Source of the DNA: Streptomyces phaeoluteigriseus
GTDB taxonomy: Bacteria > Actinomycetota > Actinomycetes > Streptomycetales > Streptomycetaceae
DNA: 64,000 nt
Assembly (NCBI RefSeq): GCF_001896135.2
Contig: NZ_MPOH02000009.1
Coordinates: forward strand, 210,082 to 274,081
Direction of reading: 5' to 3'
Part shown: piece after piece, positions 9,152-17,578 of the stretch
Layout: the number at the start of each line of letters is the position of its first letter
How positions within the stretch are numbered: the first letter of the stretch is position 1
The notes under the pieces: model-generated
Database searches by the model: none
What the model was told of the DNA's origin: nothing
What the model saw: only the letters and a program-made list of their open reading frames with translations
Made by a program: the position numbers and the translations under genes

Positions 9152-9805
9152 TCAGATCCGGTAGCCGGAACCGGGGACGGTGACGATCACCGGCGGTTCG
9201 CCGAGCTTGCGGCGCAGGGTCATGACGGTCACGCGCACGACGTTGGTGAACGGGTCGGTGTTCTCGTCCCACGCCTTCTCCAGCAGCTGCTCCGCGGAGA
9301 CGACGGCACCCTCGCTGCGCATCAGCACCTCCAGGACGGCGAACTCCTTCGGGGCCAGCTGCACCTCCTTGCCGTCACGGAAGACCTCGCGGCGGTTCGG
9401 GTCGAGCTTGATGCCGGCGCGCTCCAGGACGGGCGGCAGCGGCAGGCTGGTGCGCCGGCCCAGGGCACGCACGCGTGCGATCAGCTCGCTGAAGGCGAAG
9501 GGCTTCGGGAGATAGTCGTCGGCGCCGATCTCCAGGCCCTCGACGCGGTCGCTGACGTCGCCGGAGGCAGTGAGCATCAGCACGCGGGTGGGCATGCCCA
9601 GCTCCACGATCTTGCGGCAGACGTCGTCGCCGTGCACGAGCGGGAGGTCACGGTCGAGGACGACCACGTCGTAGTCGTTCACGCCGATGCGCTCCAGGGC
9701 GGCCGCACCGTCGTACACGACGTCGACGGCCATGGCCTCCCGGCGCAGTCCGGTGGCCACCGCATCGGCGAGCAGCTGCTCGTCCTCGACGACGAGTACG
9801 CGCAC
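9152..9805 (-). CDS. cutR: CutR response regulator
   Basis: This OmpR-family response regulator of 217 residues matches the known CutR length. The receiver domain shows the acidic pair (VVEDEQ), phospho-acceptor Asp51 (VVVLDRDLP), the switch Thr in MLTASG and the Lys in PKPFAFSELI. The winged-helix DNA-binding domain ends in VTVPGSGYRI. GTG 9805 is preceded by GGAAGGA at good spacing. Upstream in-frame extension to 10141 lacks a ribosome site and is rejected. cutR is first in the operon and cutS follows after four bases. The 416-base upstream region holds its promoter. Confidence 0.96.
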   Translation of the reverse strand: MRVLVVEDEQLLADAVATGLRREAMAVDVVYDGAAALERIGVNDYDVVVLDRDLPLVHGDDVCRKIVELGMPTRVLMLTASGDVSDRVEGLEIGADDYLPKPFAFSELIARVRALGRRTSLPLPPVLERAGIKLDPNRREVFRDGKEVQLAPKEFAVLEVLMRSEGAVVSAEQLLEKAWDENTDPFTNVVRVTVMTLRRKLGEPPVIVTVPGSGYRI

Positions 9806-10221
9806 GTCGCTTGTCCTTCCTGTGTCCACCCGCGTAGCGCTCCGAGGGCGCACGCGGGCAGGGGGTTCGGTGAGTGTGTGCTTCCATCCTGCCCTTTTCG
9901 GCCATAAGTCGGCGGTAAGACGGGTGGGAGGGCCCTGAAGGACGGGTGTGAGGCCCGGGAATGCCAGATTTTCTCGTCGGGTTGAGGTTTCTGCGAAAGG
10001 GAGCGGGGGGAGGACGGCTTTACACCCCGCGATCACGCTCTGCATGTGCCGCAGCACCATGCGGCATTCCGCGATCCGCTCGCCGCAGAGTGGGCGTGGG
10101 TGTCCGGCACCGTCGCCGCCCGGCTGGGCAGCGCTGGGCACCTATGGGAGACGTGATCGCCCCTTCCCAACCGGCACACCCCCGTGCCACAGACCCACGA
10201 CCCAGGACGAGGGGGCGCAGC
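9806..10221. other. Intergenic region between cutR and a small gene
   Basis: This is a 416-base divergent gap. It must carry the cutR promoter (minus strand) and a promoter for the 57-codon gene starting at 10222. A moderately AT-richer patch at about 9955-10000 is the likeliest core. I see no conserved operator that I can name. Confidence 0.5.
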
Positions 10222-10395
10222 ATGGACGCATTCACCGCAGGACTTCTGCAGCGCATAAGGGCAACCGAGTCCGACCTGACGCGGGCTCTCGACGAGGGCG
10301 ACGACTTCCTCGTGGAGGTCGAGCAGGGCGAGCTCGACGACCTGCGCCGCCTCGCCGCCGAGCACGGTGTGCAGGTCGGTGTGACGGCGGCCTGA
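10222..10395 (+). CDS. Small conserved hypothetical protein, 57 residues
   Basis: This short acidic protein reads MDAFTAGLLQRIRATESDL and continues as an amphipathic helix (ALDEGDDFLVEVEQGELDDLRRLAAEHGV). I favour a real gene: GAGGGGG sits about six bases before ATG 10222, the codons follow the Streptomyces G/C third-position pattern, and a perfect terminator starts 20 bases after the stop. The family is unnamed to me. It looks soluble and helical, like a small regulatory or partner protein; no function can be assigned. A longer reading from 9961 lacks such a ribosome site. Confidence 0.8.
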   Translation: MDAFTAGLLQRIRATESDLTRALDEGDDFLVEVEQGELDDLRRLAAEHGVQVGVTAA

Positions 10396-10415
10396 GCAGG
10401 TCGCCCGTACGACGG

Positions 10416-10450
10416 AGGGGCCCCGGCGAATCCAGCGCCGGGGCCCCTTC
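10416..10450 (+). terminator. Rho-independent terminator after the small gene
   Basis: A 13-base inverted repeat (AGGGGCCCCGGCG / CGCCGGGGCCCCT) with a short loop is followed by TTCGTGTGTT. It ends the small gene on the plus strand and may also serve the inositol monophosphatase operon approaching from the other side. Confidence 0.85.
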
Positions 10451-10504
10451 GTGTGTTCGCGCCGGACGCCCGGTCGAAAGCCCGGTCGCCGCGGTGCGGT
10501 GCGC

Positions 10505-11320
10505 TCAGTCGTGCCAGGCGCCGAAGTCCTCCAGGAGCCGCTGGAGGGGCTCGAAGACGCCAGGGGTGCCGGCGATCGCCAGCTCGTGTGAGGGCCCCTC
10601 TCCGGGGCGTCCACCGGTCAGGGCGCCCGCCTCCCGGGCGATCAGGTCGCCCGCCGCGAGGTCCCAGGGGTGCAGACCGCGCTCGTAGTACCCGTCGAGG
10701 CGCCCGACGGCCACGTCACACAGGTCGACGGCCGCGGAGCCGCTGCGCCGGATGTCGCGCAGCAGCGGGATCAGTCGCCGGGCGACCTCGGCCTGGTGGG
10801 CGCGGACCGAGGTGACGTAGTTGAAGCCGGTGGAGACCAGGGCCTGCTCGAGCGGTGCCGCCGGCCGGCAGGCGATGCTGCGTTCGCCCTCCCAGGCACC
10901 GGTCGCCCACGCGCCGCCACCGCGTACCGCGCGGTACGTCTCGCCGCGCATCGGGATCGCCACGACCCCGGCGACGGTCTCGCCGTCCTGCTCCGCGGCG
11001 ATGGACACCGCCCAGGTGGGCAGCCCGTAGAGGTAGTTCACGGTGCCGTCGAGGGGGTCGATCACCCAGCGGATGCCACTGCTGCCCTCGCTCGAGGCGC
11101 CCTCCTCGCCCAGGAAGCCGTCGTCGGAGCGGTGCTCGGAGATCAGGCCGGTGATCAGCTTCTCGGCCGCGATGTCCATCTCGGTGACGACGTCGATGGG
11201 GCTCGACTTGGTGGCGGCGACCGCGAGGTCGGCCGGGCGCCCGTCCCGCAGCAGTTCGCCGGCCCGGCGGGCGGCTTCCGCGGCCAGTTCGAGCAGTTCG
11301 GTGTGCAGGGGGTCGGTCAC
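10505..11320 (-). CDS. Inositol monophosphatase family protein
   Basis: The protein belongs to the Mg-dependent inositol monophosphatase/fructose-1,6-bisphosphatase superfamily and removes phosphate from inositol-1-phosphate or a similar small substrate. The 271-residue protein has the metal-site motifs GEEG, WVIDPLDGTVNY (signature DPLDGT) and, near the C-terminus, HPWDLAAGDLIAREAGA. GTG 11320 has GAGGAG six bases upstream and lies eight bases after the hemH stop, so hemH and this gene form an operon. The precise substrate is open; SuhB-like and histidinol-phosphatase-like members share these motifs. Confidence 0.92.
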   Translation of the reverse strand: MTDPLHTELLELAAEAARRAGELLRDGRPADLAVAATKSSPIDVVTEMDIAAEKLITGLISEHRSDDGFLGEEGASSEGSSGIRWVIDPLDGTVNYLYGLPTWAVSIAAEQDGETVAGVVAIPMRGETYRAVRGGGAWATGAWEGERSIACRPAAPLEQALVSTGFNYVTSVRAHQAEVARRLIPLLRDIRRSGSAAVDLCDVAVGRLDGYYERGLHPWDLAAGDLIAREAGALTGGRPGEGPSHELAIAGTPGVFEPLQRLLEDFGAWHD

Positions 11321-11328
11321 GGGGCTCC

Positions 11329-12456
11329 TCACGCGTACGGGCTGTCGGCGCCCGCGGCGGCGGGCTTCGGGGCACGGGACGGACAGCAGCCGACGGGACA
11401 GAGGTGGTGGCTCGGGCCGAGGGCGCCCAGGGCGCACGGGGTGACGGACCGGCCGCTCTCGACGGCGGCGCGCTCCAGGACGAGTTCGCGGATCGCGGCG
11501 GCGAAGCGCGGGTCGGCGCCGACGGTGGCCGAGCGGCGCACCGGCAGGCCCAGTTCCCCGGCCTTGGCCGTGGCCTCCGTGTCGAGGTCGTAGAGGACCT
11601 CCATGTGGTCGGAGACGAAGCCGATGGGGGCCATCACGACGGCCGGCGCCCCGGCGGCGTGCCGCTCCTCCAGGTGGTCGCAGATGTCGGGCTCCAGCCA
11701 CGGGATGTGCGGGGCGCCGGAGCGGGACTGGTAGACGAGCTGCCAGGGGTGGTCGACGCCGGTGCGCTCGCGGACGGCGTCGGCGACGAGCCGGGCCACC
11801 TCCAGGTGCTCCGCGACGTACGCCCCACCGTCGCCGTGGCTCTCGACGGGGCCGGAGGTGTCCGCGGCGGCCGTCGGGATGGAGTGGGTCGTGAAGGCGA
11901 TGTGGGCGCGGTCCCGAACGTCCTCGGGGAGGTCGGCGAGGGAGCGGAGCACGCCGTCGATCATGGGCTCCACGAAGCCCGGGTGGTTGAAGTAGTGCCG
12001 CAGTTTGTCGATCTTCGGCGGCTCCAGCCCTTCGGCCTCCAGCGCGGCCAGCGAGTCGGCGAGGTTCTCGCGGTACTGACGGCAGCCCGAGTACGAGGCG
12101 TACGCGCTGGTGGCGAGGACGAGGATGCGGCGGCGGCCGTCGGCGACCATCTCGCGCAGGGTGTCCGTCAGGTACGGGGCCCAGTTGCGGTTGCCCCAGT
12201 AGACCGGCAGGTCGAGCCCGTGGTCCGCGAAGTCCTTGCGCAGAGCGTCCAGCAGGGCTCGGTTCTGGCCGTTGATGGGGCTGATCCCGCCGAACAGGAA
12301 GTAGTGCTGCCCGACCTCCTTGAGGCGTTCCTTGGGGATGCCGCGACCGCGCGTCACGTTCTCCAGGAACGGGACCACGTCGTCCGGGCCTTCCGGTCCG
12401 CCGAAGGAGAGCAGGAGCAGGGCGTCGTAGGGGGTGGCGTCGAGCGCGTCTCGCAT
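11329..12456 (-). CDS. hemH: Coproporphyrin/protoporphyrin ferrochelatase
   Basis: Ferrochelatase inserts Fe2+ into a porphyrin. In Actinobacteria the physiological substrate is thought to be coproporphyrin III (CpfC route), so the product would be coproheme. The 375-residue protein has [14 protein letters not shown] at the N-terminus, the active-site His in FTTHSIP, the Glu motif in [12 protein letters not shown], and a C-terminal tail with Cys residues ([19 protein letters not shown]) that fits the [2Fe-2S] ligands of actinobacterial enzymes. It starts at ATG 12456. A possible iron box at 12546-12561 lies about 90 bases upstream, which would tie heme synthesis to iron supply. It is co-transcribed with the inositol monophosphatase gene. 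Confidence 0.95.
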   Translation of the reverse strand: MRDALDATPYDALLLLSFGGPEGPDDVVPFLENVTRGRGIPKERLKEVGQHYFLFGGISPINGQNRALLDALRKDFADHGLDLPVYWGNRNWAPYLTDTLREMVADGRRRILVLATSAYASYSGCRQYRENLADSLAALEAEGLEPPKIDKLRHYFNHPGFVEPMIDGVLRSLADLPEDVRDRAHIAFTTHSIPTAAADTSGPVESHGDGGAYVAEHLEVARLVADAVRERTGVDHPWQLVYQSRSGAPHIPWLEPDICDHLEERHAAGAPAVVMAPIGFVSDHMEVLYDLDTEATAKAGELGLPVRRSATVGADPRFAAAIRELVLERAAVESGRSVTPCALGALGPSHHLCPVGCCPSRAPKPAAAGADSPYA

Positions 12457-12545
12457 GTCTCGATCCTGCCACCCGTCACCGACAGCCCGGAAACGCCGGG
12501 TGGCGTGGCGGGCGGCTCCCGCGCGAAGAGGCGAACGGGAGGTGC

Positions 12546-12561
12546 GTTAGGGTTGCCTAAC
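12546..12561. promoter_or_regulatory. Possible DmdR/DtxR-type iron box between hemH and the MFS gene
   Basis: GTTAGG-GTTG-CCTAAC is a perfect 6-4-6 palindrome. It resembles the core of the DtxR/DmdR operator (TTAGGTTAGCCTAACCTAA), with about 13 of 19 positions matching when aligned. It sits about 90 bases upstream of hemH and 140 bases upstream of the divergent MFS gene, so it could control either or both. Confidence 0.45.
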
Positions 12562-12702
12562 TCGTAAGCTGTATCAGCTGCGTACACGCCTTACCGGGCC
12601 CGCAGCACGCGTCGCATGCCTTACCGAGCCCCGCAGAGCCACCTCTTCCTCGCGCCGTGCCGAGCCGAAACGCACGCGTGACCGGACCCGACGGAGACTT
12701 CC

Positions 12703-13941
12703 GTGCCCAGCCCCTACCGCGCCCTGTTCGCCGCCCCCGGCTCCAGGAGTTTCTCCGCCGCGGGGTTCCTCGGTCGGATGCCGCTGTCGATGATGGGCAT
12801 CGGCGTGGTCACGATGGTCTCCCAGCTCACCGGGCGCTACGGCCTCGCGGGCGCCCTCTCGGCGACCATCGCGCTGTCGGCGGCGGCGATCGGGCCGCAG
12901 ATCTCGCGCATGGTGGACCGGCACGGGCAGCGCAGGGTGCTGCGGCCGGCCACGCTGGTGGCGCTCGTCGCGTCGGCGGGGCTGCTGCTGGCCGCGCACT
13001 TCGAGTGGCCGGACTGGGTGCTGTTCGTGTGCGCCGCCGCGATCGGTTCGGTGCCCTCGCTCGGCGCGATGATCCGGGCCCGCTGGGCGGCCGTGTACCG
13101 GGGGACTCCGCAGTTGCACACCGCGTACTCCTTCGAGTCCGTGGTGGACGAGGTCTGCTTCATCTTCGGCCCCATCATCTCCATCGGCCTCTCCACGGCC
13201 TGGTTCCCCGAGGCCGGCCCGCTGCTGGCGGCCTGCTTCCTCGCCGTCGGCGTCTTCTGGCTGACCGCGCAGCGGGCCACCGAGCCCGAGCCCCACCCGC
13301 AGGATCGGAAGGGCGGCGGTACGGCGATGCGCTCGCCCGGTCTGCAGGTGCTGGTGGCGACGTTCGTGGCGACGGGGACGATCTTCGGGGCGGTCGACGT
13401 GGTCACCGTCGCCTTCGCCGACGAGCAGGGGCACAAGGCCGCGGCGAGCCTGGTCCTGGCCCTGTACGCGGCCGGTTCCTGTGCGGCGGGCCTGGTCTTC
13501 GGTCTGCTGCGTCTCCGAGGAGCCCCGGAGCGACGCTGGTTGCTGGGCGTGTTCATGATGGGCGTGAGTATGATCCCCCTCCTACTGGTCGGGAACTTGC
13601 CGTTTCTGGCCGTGGCGCTCTTCGTCGCGGGCCTCGCCATCGCTCCCACGATGATCACGACGATGTCCCTCATCGAAGAGCACGTACCACGCGCGCAGCT
13701 GACCGAGGGCATGACCTGGGTGAGTACCGGGCTCGCGGTCGGGGTCGCGCTGGGCTCCGCGATCGCCGGCTGGGTCATCGACTCGGCGGGTGCGCGGGCC
13801 GGGTACGGGGTTCCGGCGGTGTCCGGGGCCGTCGCGGTCGCGGTCGGTTTCCTCGGGTACCGCCGGCTCAGCAGGCCGGCGCCGGGTCGTGGAGGCACCG
13901 TTGAGCAGCACAGCGAGCGGGAAGAGCGGCACGTGGCGTAA
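12703..13941 (+). CDS. MFS transporter
   Basis: This is a major facilitator permease of 412 residues with about twelve hydrophobic segments. The first half carries the RQGxR-like loop DRHGQRRVLRPA between helices two and three. The N-terminus is MPSPYRALFAAPGSRSFSAAGFLGRMPLSMMGIG. The substrate is unknown; drug or sugar efflux is most likely for this subgroup. GTG 12703 has GGAGA seven bases upstream. The following oxidase gene overlaps its last 41 bases, so the pair is translationally coupled. A possible iron box lies in the upstream divergent region shared with hemH. Confidence 0.9.
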   Translation: MPSPYRALFAAPGSRSFSAAGFLGRMPLSMMGIGVVTMVSQLTGRYGLAGALSATIALSAAAIGPQISRMVDRHGQRRVLRPATLVALVASAGLLLAAHFEWPDWVLFVCAAAIGSVPSLGAMIRARWAAVYRGTPQLHTAYSFESVVDEVCFIFGPIISIGLSTAWFPEAGPLLAACFLAVGVFWLTAQRATEPEPHPQDRKGGGTAMRSPGLQVLVATFVATGTIFGAVDVVTVAFADEQGHKAAASLVLALYAAGSCAAGLVFGLLRLRGAPERRWLLGVFMMGVSMIPLLLVGNLPFLAVALFVAGLAIAPTMITTMSLIEEHVPRAQLTEGMTWVSTGLAVGVALGSAIAGWVIDSAGARAGYGVPAVSGAVAVAVGFLGYRRLSRPAPGRGGTVEQHSEREERHVA

Positions 13942-15220
13942 CTGGGGCGGCAATGTCGCCTCCCGGCCGGCGCGGGAGGTCACGCCCGCGTCCGTCGACG
14001 AACTGACCGCGGCCGTGCGCCGGGCGGCCGAGGACGGGCTGACGGTCAAGGCGGTCGGCACGGGCCATTCCTTCACGTCGATCGCCGCGACGGACGGTGT
14101 GTTGATACGCCCTCAACTGTTGACCGGCATCCGCGACATTGATCGCGACGCCCTGACCGTCACCGTCGAGGCGGGCACCCCGCTGCGGAGACTCAACCTG
14201 GCGCTGGCGCGCGAGGGGCTGTCGCTCACCAACATGGGCGACATCATGGAGCAGACCGTCTCCGGAGCCGTCAGTACGGGCACCCACGGCACGGGCCGCG
14301 AGTCGGCCTCCATCGCCGCGCAGATCAAGGGACTGGAACTGGTCACGGCGGACGGCTCGGTCCTGACCTGCTCGGAGAAGGAGAACCCGGAGGTCTTCGC
14401 GGCGGCCCGGATCGGTCTCGGCGCCCTCGGTATCGTCACCGCGATCACCTTCGCCGTGGAGCCGATCTTCCTGCTCACCGCGCGCGAGGAGCCGATGCCG
14501 CTCGACAGGGTCCTCGCCGACTTCGACGAACTGTGGGCGGAAAACGAGCACTTCGAGTTCTACTGGTTCCCGCACACCGGCAGCACCAACACCAAGCGCA
14601 ACAACCGCAGCGCGGGCCCGCGCAGGCCGGTGGGGCAGCTGGCCGGCTGGTTCGAGGACGAGTTCCTCTCCAACGGCGTCTTCCAGGCGGCCCAGTGGGT
14701 CGGCCGGGCGGTACCCGCCACCATCCCGGCGATAGCCCAGGTGTCCAGCAAGGCGCTCTCCGCGCGCACCTACACGGACATCCCCTACAGGGTCTTCACG
14801 TCGCCGCGCCGGGTCCGGTTCGTGGAGATGGAGTACGCCGTGCCGCGCGAGGCGGTGACCGAGACGCTGCGCGAGCTGAAGGCCATGGTCGAGCGCTCCC
14901 CCCTGCGGATCAGCTTCCCCGTCGAGGTGCGCACGGCGCCGGCCGATGACATCACCCTGTCCACCGCCTCCGGCCGCGACAGCGCGTACATCGCCGTCCA
15001 CATGGTCAAGGGTGCTCCGTACCAGGGCTACTTCACCGCGGCCGAGCGCATCCTCACCGCGCACGAGGGCCGGCCGCACTGGGGCAAGATCCACACGCGG
15101 GACGCGGAGTACTTCGCCGGGGTCTACCCGCGGTTCGGCGAGTTCACGGCGTTGCGGGACCGGCTGGATCCTGACCGGCGGTTCCAGAACGACTACTTGC
15201 GGAGGGTTCTGGGGCAGTAG
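13901..15220 (+). CDS. FAD-linked sugar-lactone oxidase (D-arabinono-1,4-lactone oxidase family)
   Basis: The protein is a two-domain flavoprotein: an N-terminal FAD-binding PCMH domain with GTGHSF (the His is the usual covalent FAD site in relatives) and GAVSTGTHGTG, then a C-terminal ALO domain with the family motif RPHWGK. It probably oxidises an aldonolactone or alditol; the substrate is not readable. I chose TTG 13901 because GGAGG lies five bases upstream and gives a 439-residue protein starting SSTASGKSGTWRNWGGN, as in relatives. A GTG at 13889 in the same frame is the alternative. It overlaps the upstream MFS gene by 41 bases and runs tail-to-tail into the opposite gene for 77 bases. 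Confidence 0.9.
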   Translation: MSSTASGKSGTWRNWGGNVASRPAREVTPASVDELTAAVRRAAEDGLTVKAVGTGHSFTSIAATDGVLIRPQLLTGIRDIDRDALTVTVEAGTPLRRLNLALAREGLSLTNMGDIMEQTVSGAVSTGTHGTGRESASIAAQIKGLELVTADGSVLTCSEKENPEVFAAARIGLGALGIVTAITFAVEPIFLLTAREEPMPLDRVLADFDELWAENEHFEFYWFPHTGSTNTKRNNRSAGPRRPVGQLAGWFEDEFLSNGVFQAAQWVGRAVPATIPAIAQVSSKALSARTYTDIPYRVFTSPRRVRFVEMEYAVPREAVTETLRELKAMVERSPLRISFPVEVRTAPADDITLSTASGRDSAYIAVHMVKGAPYQGYFTAAERILTAHEGRPHWGKIHTRDAEYFAGVYPRFGEFTALRDRLDPDRRFQNDYLRRVLGQ

Positions 15221-15929
15221 CGGCCCCCGTGGGCGTGGGCGTCGCCTCCGCTCCGGTTTCCGTCTCCCGGGTCGCACTCGCGCTCGGCGTGGGCTCCGGC
15301 GAGGCCGTACCGCCGTCGTCGTCCTGCGGGGACTCCGAGGCCGTGCCGTCGGCGGAGGGGGTGGCGGCTCCGGTGGCCGCGCTCTCCGGGGAGGTGGGTG
15401 CGGTGCCGGTGCCGTCGGTGGCCGGGGCGTCGTCCGGGTCGGGGTCGGTACCCGAGGACGAGGCGGTGGTGCCGGAGAGGGCGTCGCCGACGGTCGTACC
15501 GCCGTCGCCGCCGGCGGTCAGTTCGTAGGCGGTGATGCCGCCCATGGTGACGCCGAAGACCAGCGCCGCCGCGACGACCGGCCGTCTCCAGCTCCGCACG
15601 CGCGCGCGGTGGACCGTCCCCGCGGAGTACTCGCCGGGTGCGAGGGCGTTCGCCCCGCTGGGCCGGGGAACCACGGCCGCTTCCCGGAACTGCTCGCCGG
15701 TGCGGCTGAAGAAGTGCTGGAAGACGGTGCCGCCGCAGGTGGCGACGACACTCACGACGCCCACGCCGAGGATCGTGCCGTAGACACCGAAGTACGAGGC
15801 GAGCTCGGCGGCCACCACGGCGGCGACGGCGCTGCCCGCGACCTGGGGGACGCTCAGGTCGATCCGCTTCTTCCCCTTCACCTCCTCCTCGACACTCGAC
15901 TCCTGGTCGGCAACGGACTGTTCACGCAT
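15144..15929 (-). CDS. Membrane protein with Ser/Thr/Pro-rich C-terminal tail
   Basis: This 261-residue protein is of unknown function. It has a charged cytoplasmic N-terminus (MREQSVADQESSVEEEVKGKK), a long hydrophobic region at about 28-72 that could form two helices, an Arg-rich linker, another helix (VVAAALVFGVTMGGITAYEL), and about 130 residues of Thr/Ser/Pro/Ala/Asp, probably outside the cell. Its last 77 bases overlap antisense with the oxidase gene. The low-complexity tail is the part encoded in that overlap. It is conserved in Streptomyces near sepH, from memory. Confidence 0.8.
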   Translation of the reverse strand: MREQSVADQESSVEEEVKGKKRIDLSVPQVAGSAVAAVVAAELASYFGVYGTILGVGVVSVVATCGGTVFQHFFSRTGEQFREAAVVPRPSGANALAPGEYSAGTVHRARVRSWRRPVVAAALVFGVTMGGITAYELTAGGDGGTTVGDALSGTTASSSGTDPDPDDAPATDGTGTAPTSPESAATGAATPSADGTASESPQDDDGGTASPEPTPSASATRETETGAEATPTPTGAATAPEPSASSRSGTAGQDPAGPATP

Positions 15930-16411
15930 TCCTGGACCTTGCCTGCCTTTCCCGTACTTGATCGACCTTCCCTACTTGATCAACCAACTGCACGAGAAAA
16001 GGGACGTACGAACGAAACCGATAGTTCCGTTTCTGGCGTTCGCGTGAAGTACGCCACGTCCAAGATCACGGAAAGCGCTTGCCAAGTCGCCAAGTCGCAC
16101 CCCTTGCCTGAAGTTGGGCGGCGAGCCAATCCACGCACGTGGCCCGAATGGAGTACTGTTGCGAGCCCTGGGTCCGGTCTCCCACCAGGATGTCCGGAGC
16201 CTTGACAGGAGGGGGCCGGTTGCACAGGGTTACCGAGTTGGTCACTCAGCGTGGCGAATTGATAACCGTGCCATAACGGCGATCAAGGACCCTCGCGCGA
16301 CACGCCGGGCAACTCGGCAAGGTTGTGGCAGGCTGCACCCGGGCAGGCCACACTCGACTAGCGGAAGCAGCGACGCACGTGACGTCGGCAGGCACCACCC
16401 GGGAGGTCCCC
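15930..16411. other. Divergent intergenic region upstream of sepH
   Basis: This 482-base gap between two divergent genes should hold both promoters. A GACAC at 16299-16303, the core of WhiA binding sites, lies about 110 bases upstream of sepH. This is only five bases, so its weight is low, although sepH is reported from memory to be a developmental target. No RNA gene or ORF with Streptomyces codon use was seen. Confidence 0.4.
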
Positions 16412-17443
16412 ATGCCCGAACTGCGTGTCGTGGCCGTCTCGAATGACGGCACACGGCTGGTGCTGAAGGCTGCGGACAGCACGGAGTACACGCTTCCGAT
16501 CGACGAGCGTCTGCGCGCCGCGGTCCGCGGCGACCGTCCCCGCCTCGGCCAGATCGAGATCGAGGTGGAGAGCCATCTCCGCCCCCGCGACATCCAGGCG
16601 CGTATACGTGCCGGCGCGACCGCGGAAGAAGTCGCGCAGATGGCAGGCATCCCCGTCGACCGCGTACGCCGTTTCGAAGGCCCCGTGCTGGCCGAGCGCG
16701 CGTTCATGGCCGAGCGGGCCCGCAAGACTCCGGTCCGCCGGCCCGGAGAGAACGCCGGGCCGCAGCTCGGTGAGTCCGTGCAGGAGCGGCTGACCCTGCG
16801 CGGAGCCGAGAAGGACACCGTCCAGTGGGACTCCTGGCGCCGCGACGACGGCACCTGGGAGGTCCTGCTCGTCTACCTGGTCGCGGGCGAACCGCACTCG
16901 GCGAGCTGGACGTACGACCCGCCCCGGCGGCTCGTCCAGGCCGTCGACGACGAGGCGCGCTCGCTGATCGGCGAGTCCGACGACCTCGCCGCGCCGGAGC
17001 CCAGCTTTCCCTTCGTCCCACGCATCGCCCGGCTGCCCCGCGACCGCACGATGGACCGTGCGCTCGATCGGCAGAGTCTGCCCGCGCCGCCCTCCGAGCC
17101 GGCCGAGGAGACCACCGGCGAGCGGGAGCGGGACTCGCTGACCAGCCTGCTGGAGGCGGTACCGAGCTTCCGGGGCGACATGGTGGTCCCGGAGATCCCC
17201 TCGGAGGAACCGGAGGAGCCCGCGGAGGAACCGGCCGTCGAGGAGCCGCCCGCGCCTGCCGCGTCCGCCGGTTCCGCCTACGCGGACGTCCTCATGCCCC
17301 GTTCCGTTGGCAGTCACCGCGACCGTCTCATCGGCTCCACCGACCGCCAGGCCGAGGCCGACGGTGTCCGCCCCGGCCGCCGCGCCGCGGTGCCCAGCTG
17401 GGACGAGATCGTGTTCGGCACCCGGCGCAAGAAGCAGGAGTGA
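16412..17443 (+). CDS. sepH: Cell division protein SepH
   Basis: SepH is the actinobacterial protein that stimulates FtsZ filament assembly during vegetative and sporulation septation. The 343-residue protein has the DUF3071 N-terminal domain (MPELRVVAVSNDGTRLVLKA...) with a helix-turn-helix-like segment at about 60-90 (GATAEEVAQMAGIPVDRVRRFEG), then the ESVQERLTLRGAE...VQWDSWRRDDGTW block, a long acidic Glu/Pro-rich linker, and a short conserved basic C-terminus (PSWDEIVFGTRRKKQE). ATG 16412 has a perfect GGGAGG five bases upstream. It is monocistronic, with a strong terminator 84 bases after the stop. Confidence 0.95.
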   Translation: MPELRVVAVSNDGTRLVLKAADSTEYTLPIDERLRAAVRGDRPRLGQIEIEVESHLRPRDIQARIRAGATAEEVAQMAGIPVDRVRRFEGPVLAERAFMAERARKTPVRRPGENAGPQLGESVQERLTLRGAEKDTVQWDSWRRDDGTWEVLLVYLVAGEPHSASWTYDPPRRLVQAVDDEARSLIGESDDLAAPEPSFPFVPRIARLPRDRTMDRALDRQSLPAPPSEPAEETTGERERDSLTSLLEAVPSFRGDMVVPEIPSEEPEEPAEEPAVEEPPAPAASAGSAYADVLMPRSVGSHRDRLIGSTDRQAEADGVRPGRRAAVPSWDEIVFGTRRKKQE

Positions 17444-17526
17444 CGGGAGCGGGCAGCCGTACGGCAACCCGCCCCCCGCAGCCGCCGGTTCGCATAAGTC
17501 GGTTCGCATACAGCTTCATACGTGAG

Positions 17527-17559
17527 AAGGGGCCGCACCTGTTCGGTGCGGCCCCTTTT
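17527..17559 (+). terminator. Strong terminator after sepH
   Basis: A 13-base perfect stem (AAGGGGCCGCACC / GGTGCGGCCCCTT) with loop TGTTC is followed by TTCG. It can end both sepH and the convergent sulfurtransferase gene. Confidence 0.93.
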
Positions 17560-17578
17560 CGTGTCGCACGCGACAGGG

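Noticed and set aside
16299-16303. WhiA site upstream of sepH
   Set aside because: GACAC alone is five bases and expected by chance; it is mentioned only as a weak hint.
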